A stretch of DNA of 64,000 nucleotides from QHXM01 sp032160705 (GTDB taxonomy: Bacteria; Acidobacteriota; Blastocatellia; Pyrinomonadales; Pyrinomonadaceae): assembly GCA_032160705.1 (NCBI GenBank), contig JAVHVE010000068.1, positions 1 through 64,000 of the forward strand, in the 5' to 3' direction. This document shows positions 63,401 through 64,000 of this stretch, piece after piece. The stretch's first letter is position 1. Every line of letters starts with the position of its first letter. The notes beneath the pieces were generated by a model. It was not told the DNA's origin. It saw only the letters and a program-made list of their open reading frames with translations, and ran no database searches. The translations under genes were made by a program, and so were the position numbers.

Positions 63401-64000
63401 TGGATCAGCCGCTGCGCTCACCACCGCCGAAGCGACCGTCACGATCACGGTCAATGCGGTCAACGATGCCCCGTCATTCACCAAGGGCGCGGATCAGACC
63501 GCTAACGATCCCAACCCGCAGACTGTCAATGGCTGGGCAACTGACATCAAGGCAGGCCCGGCTGATGAAACCGGACAGACCTTGAACTTCCTGGTCTCGA
63601 ACGGTGACAACGCGCTCTTCTCCGCTCAGCCTGCCATCAGTCCAACGGGTACGCTGACCTACACGCCCGCTCTGGGTGCAAACGGCAGCACGACCGTCAC
63701 CGTGCAGTTGCACGACACCGGCGGCACAGCTCTGGGAGGCGTGGACACATCTCTGGCGCAAACCTTCACCATCACTGTTCATGCTCAGAACAACGCGCCG
63801 ACGCTCGACGCGCTTAACAATCTGAACATTAATGAAGATGCCGCGCTGCAAACGGTCAATCTCGCTGGCATCACATCAGGGCCAAGTTATGAGAACTACC
63901 AGACGTTGGCCGTCACTGCCACTTCAAGCAACACAGGCCTCATTCCGAACCCGTCTGTGACTTACACCAGCCCGAACACGACTGGCTCTTTGCAGTTCAC
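51414..64000 (+). CDS. Giant exported multi-repeat protein (partial)
   Basis: At least 4,195 residues; the frame is open to the window end. A signal peptide (residues 1-36, ending AGAAKA) is followed by cadherin/VCBS-like domains (about 173-510; NEDTPVTVTLSGQDPDGS, FTFKVNDGTSDSN), a right-handed beta-helix (about 518-1230, beginning FVDPNLGSDGDGRLSSPF), three bacterial Ig-like domains (about 1526-1843), a Gly/Asn-rich stretch (about 1942-2150), more beta-helix, three copies of a DUF11-like unit (about 2443-2818), three Big-type units (about 2826-3160), a CTLREAINLANAD motif near 3191 with beta-helix, and further cadherin-like domains from about 3558. It is probably a surface adhesin or matrix protein. 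No enzymatic domain or C-terminal anchor is seen. Start: TAAGGAG four bases before the ATG. Confidence 0.9.
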   Translation, partial: MSRLSSSPSPGFFRVLTVSLLSFAILTMPLAGAAKALPVNTTPASTEAGAKSSSNVESLNGAKSSGEVKSSNEVSWEGAKAEGAFNVQPWALLAPTAGLMTASMVDSIANDVNSDGNVDPGDQIGYLVQLENQTGNPATGLSFNVPIDSHTTLFPNSVRSTPVAFDQITPPVSTNEDTPVTVTLSGQDPDGSPLTFSIVTAPLAAKGTLDTSNLASSTTCAGDGVCTATVTYTPVANVNGTDSFTFKVNDGTSDSNQVGTVSVTVNAVNDQPIFTPPAGNPAAVDEDLGAQSVANFITGIRPGPATATDENGQVVSVVIDNNSNLPLFSSAPVINVVGAFPNQTGTLTFTSAPNQNGTAVIKYHLHDNGVNTNGGNPDNPTQPDTLATQKTFTITINPVNDKPVVTAPTGIIVQSNMKRTGLGGLLANVTDADSGVNGCTPTPFKVKAGSISVTNPVGGTVEDLDVNTGAFSFNPPPGFTGGNVTFTYQVTDNGCPGTADSDPVTVSIAVQGPVIWFVDPNLGSDGDGRLSSPFKLLQSAVLKLNTLVPNQRIFVKQGTTEIMTLSNTNPGFPNTVTLTGAGTQAGADWLIGEGALGSDFDTLMGLTGALAVPANTIARPGINGTRPIIRSTVAMKDNTVVRGLNINVTTAAAGTKGLTATGPFGAGSVLAISDVNVTSVAGNAVDISSAGTMSYTGSDNNITSGSGMAVNISSTTIGAGNVTFKSIAHNGNNTAINLSGTGSGTFTVTGTGTTAGSGGTIQNIVGSDAVKLNTTGGLVTLNNMVIQDITASTDATDANDKRTNVDAIQGQTVNGGLTLNNVQIQRISDDGINGSVDGLNPTATVWNGLTITNCTIQDTNRFNVASHADAQVEGAVYIFGIKGTVSVTGSTFQRAGSGLDLTTDTSGTLDMTVQSNSFLTLYKETGGTGSVGNFGISVLQKGTLASVVRIGDPNDANAALGNTFTNGGRLASIRVISDTATSGNMKAEISRNTFTYTDHSTPGVAAGSTFYNFPQGGVLLRTVGNASNSATAKYDGVFSHNTFNQAMHADGGIGQLSIIMESGVSQFNVHDNSFGLPWDAPVELRADGQSGKQTSCAVLFQNNTYPDGTVGVAGDDLGGPSPYEGFFVAVRNNGKLDLTMKNETLPLTDNSSALNTSFYTQTTAHSNVFNLFLQNIQSPRGFRLAQTAPTAFNLYRNGSASGTAQGVLQDNGDRGGGAIDTTNPPTVTQFGAITLSNTAPVLPNITISSFKTEQTDQRDYLAQLDNTSRIGSTDSLFAFLNIKTDFSSISEDLDNLTQAARNELAADNTQSAQLVAASKYIVNSEALFFNASYAASASDTPLNHVTEAQKTEETTAFARLWNDTAPLSATRQAESTNAVYVSRNDSTQADSIFKKVSYQPSADNKSESDAETLPSEDVSLSHGTSVRAKQSDYFAATLPMLAPTPIGSFPINGKGTGFSLPNGKTTTITFKVTVNNPPGFSGPTSNKVSQQGTLSGAFTGNPLVTDDTDTGTTNDATVTTVDLPDTTTTVSSSQNPSFVGQNVTFTAIVESAGGTPTGSVQFRDGPTLTGTALGSPVPLTTVGCPAGKACATTPNISNLTAGPHTITADYINSDGNFDLSTGKLLPDPPGQTVNNKTATTTTVLSSLNPSNAGDAVTFTARVNSASATGTVQFWDGPSGTGTALGSPVSLTTVGCPTGNACASTAAISNLTAGAHTITADYSGDVQFIASTGKLLPDPPGQTVNKKATTTVVSSTPNPSNIGQSVALTATVSGSGGTPTGNVQFKDGGSDIGSPQALNGSGVATLNTSFSSAGAHQLTAYYLIGDSAFLPSDSSATPYTHNVNTCNASAVVTKTADDGSSGTLRNAIGSVCVGGTVTFDPTLTSGGPATITLSSELAITQDVTITGPGASLLTVDGNNTSRVFNISAGIVNISDITITKGRAPDGTAGTNGTAGTPSGANGSPGTDNSANAGVAGGNGGDGTPGGNGGNGGNGVDGGNGGAILNAGTLTLSGVVVSNSQAGNGGVGGVGGNGGNGGNGGKGGNGGAGENGGNGGNGANGGNGGNAGNGGAGGRGGAIYNGGTLTLVNSTISGSQTGSGGAAGAASTPGAGGAAGADGTPGAGWPGAASPPSATAGVAGSAGSAGSAGSDGHGGGVFNAGTLTLTGSTISGNTATANGGGIAETGTAGMTLMNSTISGNFANNDGGGLYQDSSGTATLTSVTITNNRADNDTSTAGTGGGINRVSGTVTLRNTIVAGNIVGGSPSTTADDIAGSVDTTSASSFNLIGTGDGGLTTANNNQVGVADAKLGLLADNGGPTKTHKLLDTSPALEKGNKFALTTLSGSGIADAVTTSFDVADASAIPAGVGFTILVDAEQMVVISKSSNTLTVTRGAGGTTAAAHSAGASVYPAFDQRGFARTADYDSVAPISLYDDTDIGAFERQSPAATITKAFGPSAIQSGGTSTVTLTLTNPNDTALTNASFTDTLFNMSAIGGNVTGTCVGTNPNTLNANDTALSFSGITIPANSSCTVKFDVTSSIAGANPNTTSGVSTAEVPTGGNPSNTANLQVFSGVTITKAFGPNAIQSGGTSTVTLTLTNANAGALTNASFTDTLVNMSAVGGAVGGTCVGTTPNTLGAGTTALSFSGITIPSSGNCTVTFDVTSSAMGTHPNSTSGVTTDQTTLGTGSGAVSLTVFASPTIAKAFSPVTIATGGSSTVTLTLTNPNAADLTNASFTDTLVNMSAVGGAVGGTCVGTSPGTLSANATALSFSGITIPGTGSGTNTCTVTFDVKSSTLGSNPNATSGVTTAQTPIAGVASNSASLTVLAPPTVVSIKRDSTNPTNAASVNFKVTFSRAVTGVNNSLPFSDFSVTTPVSITDAEVTGVTGSGDTYIVTVSTGTGDGTLRLNVDDDDSIKSDDAAAIPLGGSGVGNGSFTTGEVYTVSKSDPFVLSIKRVESSPTNAGTVHFTVTFSKPVTGVNIAPNSDFVLTKTGNITGESITGISGAGAVYTVTVTTGSGDDGTLRLDVIDNDSIVDTGARPLGGSGTVNGDFLAGEMFIIDRKAPTVTVVKETNQAEPAIGPTNSTIINFTVTFNEVTDFNSSDVSITGATVANVTEVSPNNGMTFKVGVEGMTTSGPVTITIPAGAALDSAGNGNTGPVSATVNYLKDNFTVFQVNSKLDGDDGQCTATVNGCTLREAINLANADAGAETITFDPAVFTAPGSHIINLTAVSAEDANAALYINGSVTIDGPGANVLTVQRSTAGGTPEFRIFTIASGNNNVTIEGLTLSNGDAVLLTSGGGILNSSAGTVNITNSTISGNTALQGGGVSKDGTGTLNITGSTISGNTGAQGGGINLSSTGTVNLTNSTISGNSVTDSGGGISVTNATLTITNSTITDNRADSNNNNTGAGGGISRISGTVTLLSTIVAGNFNDGFPSTTTPDDISGTMEAASSFNLIGTGGAGGLVNNNKNQVGVSAPGLVTLAFNGGTTKTHALQCVSPAIDKGFSFSQTEDQRGFQRTFDLADSIYLNAAAPGNGTDIGALETQSGAGCVPLAFPPTPATSTNEDTAKTITLTGSYAQNNNLSFTITQQPAHAPALVPSAPVCNFDVPNSLMTCTATVTYTPAANYNGPDDFKFKVSAGANLDSDIADVPVTVNAINDAPTVLTPQSVATNEDTPVTITLTGSDVDNSTLSFSIFTGPPNGTLGALGTPTCAAGTCTATVDYTPNPNYGGADSFTFRVNDGAANSLNGTVNIGVNPQNDSPVLDNSGNMAVTAINEDAPADATNNGISVFDLLASTGTDRLTDVDVGASEGIAVIGVDNTNGTWEFSLNNGTNWTPFGSVDPTTARLLGAITVPVNTTTRVRFIPTANFNGTVATGLTFRAWDRSSGASGGQLDASAGGGASPFSAAVETASITVNPVNDAPSTSGQTLATSEDIALPITLTSSDLETAAADMIYTITAPPANGILTGTGANRTYTPNLNYNGPDSFKFKVTDTGDGSAAALTTAEATVTITVNAVNDAPSFTKGADQTANDPNPQTVNGWATDIKAGPADETGQTLNFLVSNGDNALFSAQPAISPTGTLTYTPALGANGSTTVTVQLHDTGGTALGGVDTSLAQTFTITVHAQNNAPTLDALNNLNINEDAALQTVNLAGITSGPSYENYQTLAVTATSSNTGLIPNPSVTYTSPNTTGSLQF
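57235..57870 (+). repeat. Gly-Asn-rich low-complexity segment in the giant gene
   Basis: Tandem GGCAACGGC-type units encode runs of Gly-Gly-Asn interleaved with Gly-Ala and Gly-Thr-Pro, about residues 1942-2152. A second form (GCGCGGCTGGCGCGG... with ACTCCTGGCGCC) repeats around 57710-57790. It sits inside the beta-helix loops and resembles PE_PGRS-type Gly repeats in composition only. Confidence 0.8.

Noticed and set aside
51423..63851. Many long minus-strand ORFs opposite the giant gene
   Set aside because: They are shadows of a GC-rich repetitive coding strand with low-complexity translations; the plus frame is continuous with a signal peptide and recognisable domains.

Overview
The window looks like a chromosomal segment of an Acidobacteriota bacterium, most likely of the Blastocatellia/Pyrinomonadales type. 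This is inferred from gene content: a large Oar-like TonB-dependent receptor with a carboxypeptidase-regulatory N-domain, a GH57 branching enzyme next to a DUF4912 protein, a pilN/pilO/pilP-like/pseudopilin block, an NRAMP-type transporter paired with a PRC/MgtE-N/CBS protein, and very many short intergenic hairpins. No rRNA, tRNA, CRISPR array, phage core gene or transposase was seen.

Layout. 1-4.5 kb: typA and trmL (minus), a cupin gene, then a more AT-rich pocket with a 26-codon membrane peptide, a 2OG-Fe(II) oxygenase and, facing it, a 51-codon gene encoding fifteen Gly-Thr-Lys triplets behind a strong promoter. 4.8-7.8 kb: type IV pilus/type II secretion assembly genes (minus). 8-21 kb: an FHA-GGDEF diguanylate cyclase, ribA, a TPR lipid- or surface-associated protein, the TonB receptor, an HD phosphohydrolase, a TonB-like protein, an S41-family protein lacking the usual Lys, and a YfbK-like VWA lipoprotein. 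21.4-26.8 kb: an orphan AT-rich gene, the MgtE-N/CBS plus NRAMP pair, and an MscS channel with a cyclic-nucleotide domain. 27-36 kb: a protein-quality-control island (hsp20, clpB, hsp20, grpE, groEL, clpC-like) with an HspR-type operator at its front. 36-45 kb: a frameshifted secreted protein, a LolA-like protein, an antiporter, DUF4912, a frameshifted four-helix-bundle gene held between inverted repeats, GH57, GDPD, AraC regulator and a broken Uma2 gene. 45.3-51 kb: two GNATs, two DUF6916 proteins and three tandem tail-collar (Mdp-type) proteins plus a decayed fourth copy. 51.4-64 kb: one giant exported repeat protein of at least 4,195 residues that runs off the window.

Two themes stand out. 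First, the intergenic regions hold at least a dozen hairpins whose arms are built from tandem 7-bp words. The words differ from hairpin to hairpin (GTGACAG, GCAGTTG, GTGGACA, GTCAGAA, GGGATGA, AGTTTTC, TTTTTGA and others) but the 7-bp period and the inverted layout are constant. They repeatedly supply stop codons, start regions, and even a signal peptide to neighbouring genes, and one pair flanks a four-helix-bundle gene. Second, the (Gly-Thr-Lys)15 gene next to a 2OG-Fe(II) oxygenase is a candidate substrate/modifying-enzyme pair that I cannot match to a described system. Three genes carry small disruptions (a base lost in a G run, a base lost in an A run, and a 55-bp tandem duplication); the two homopolymer cases could be sequence errors.
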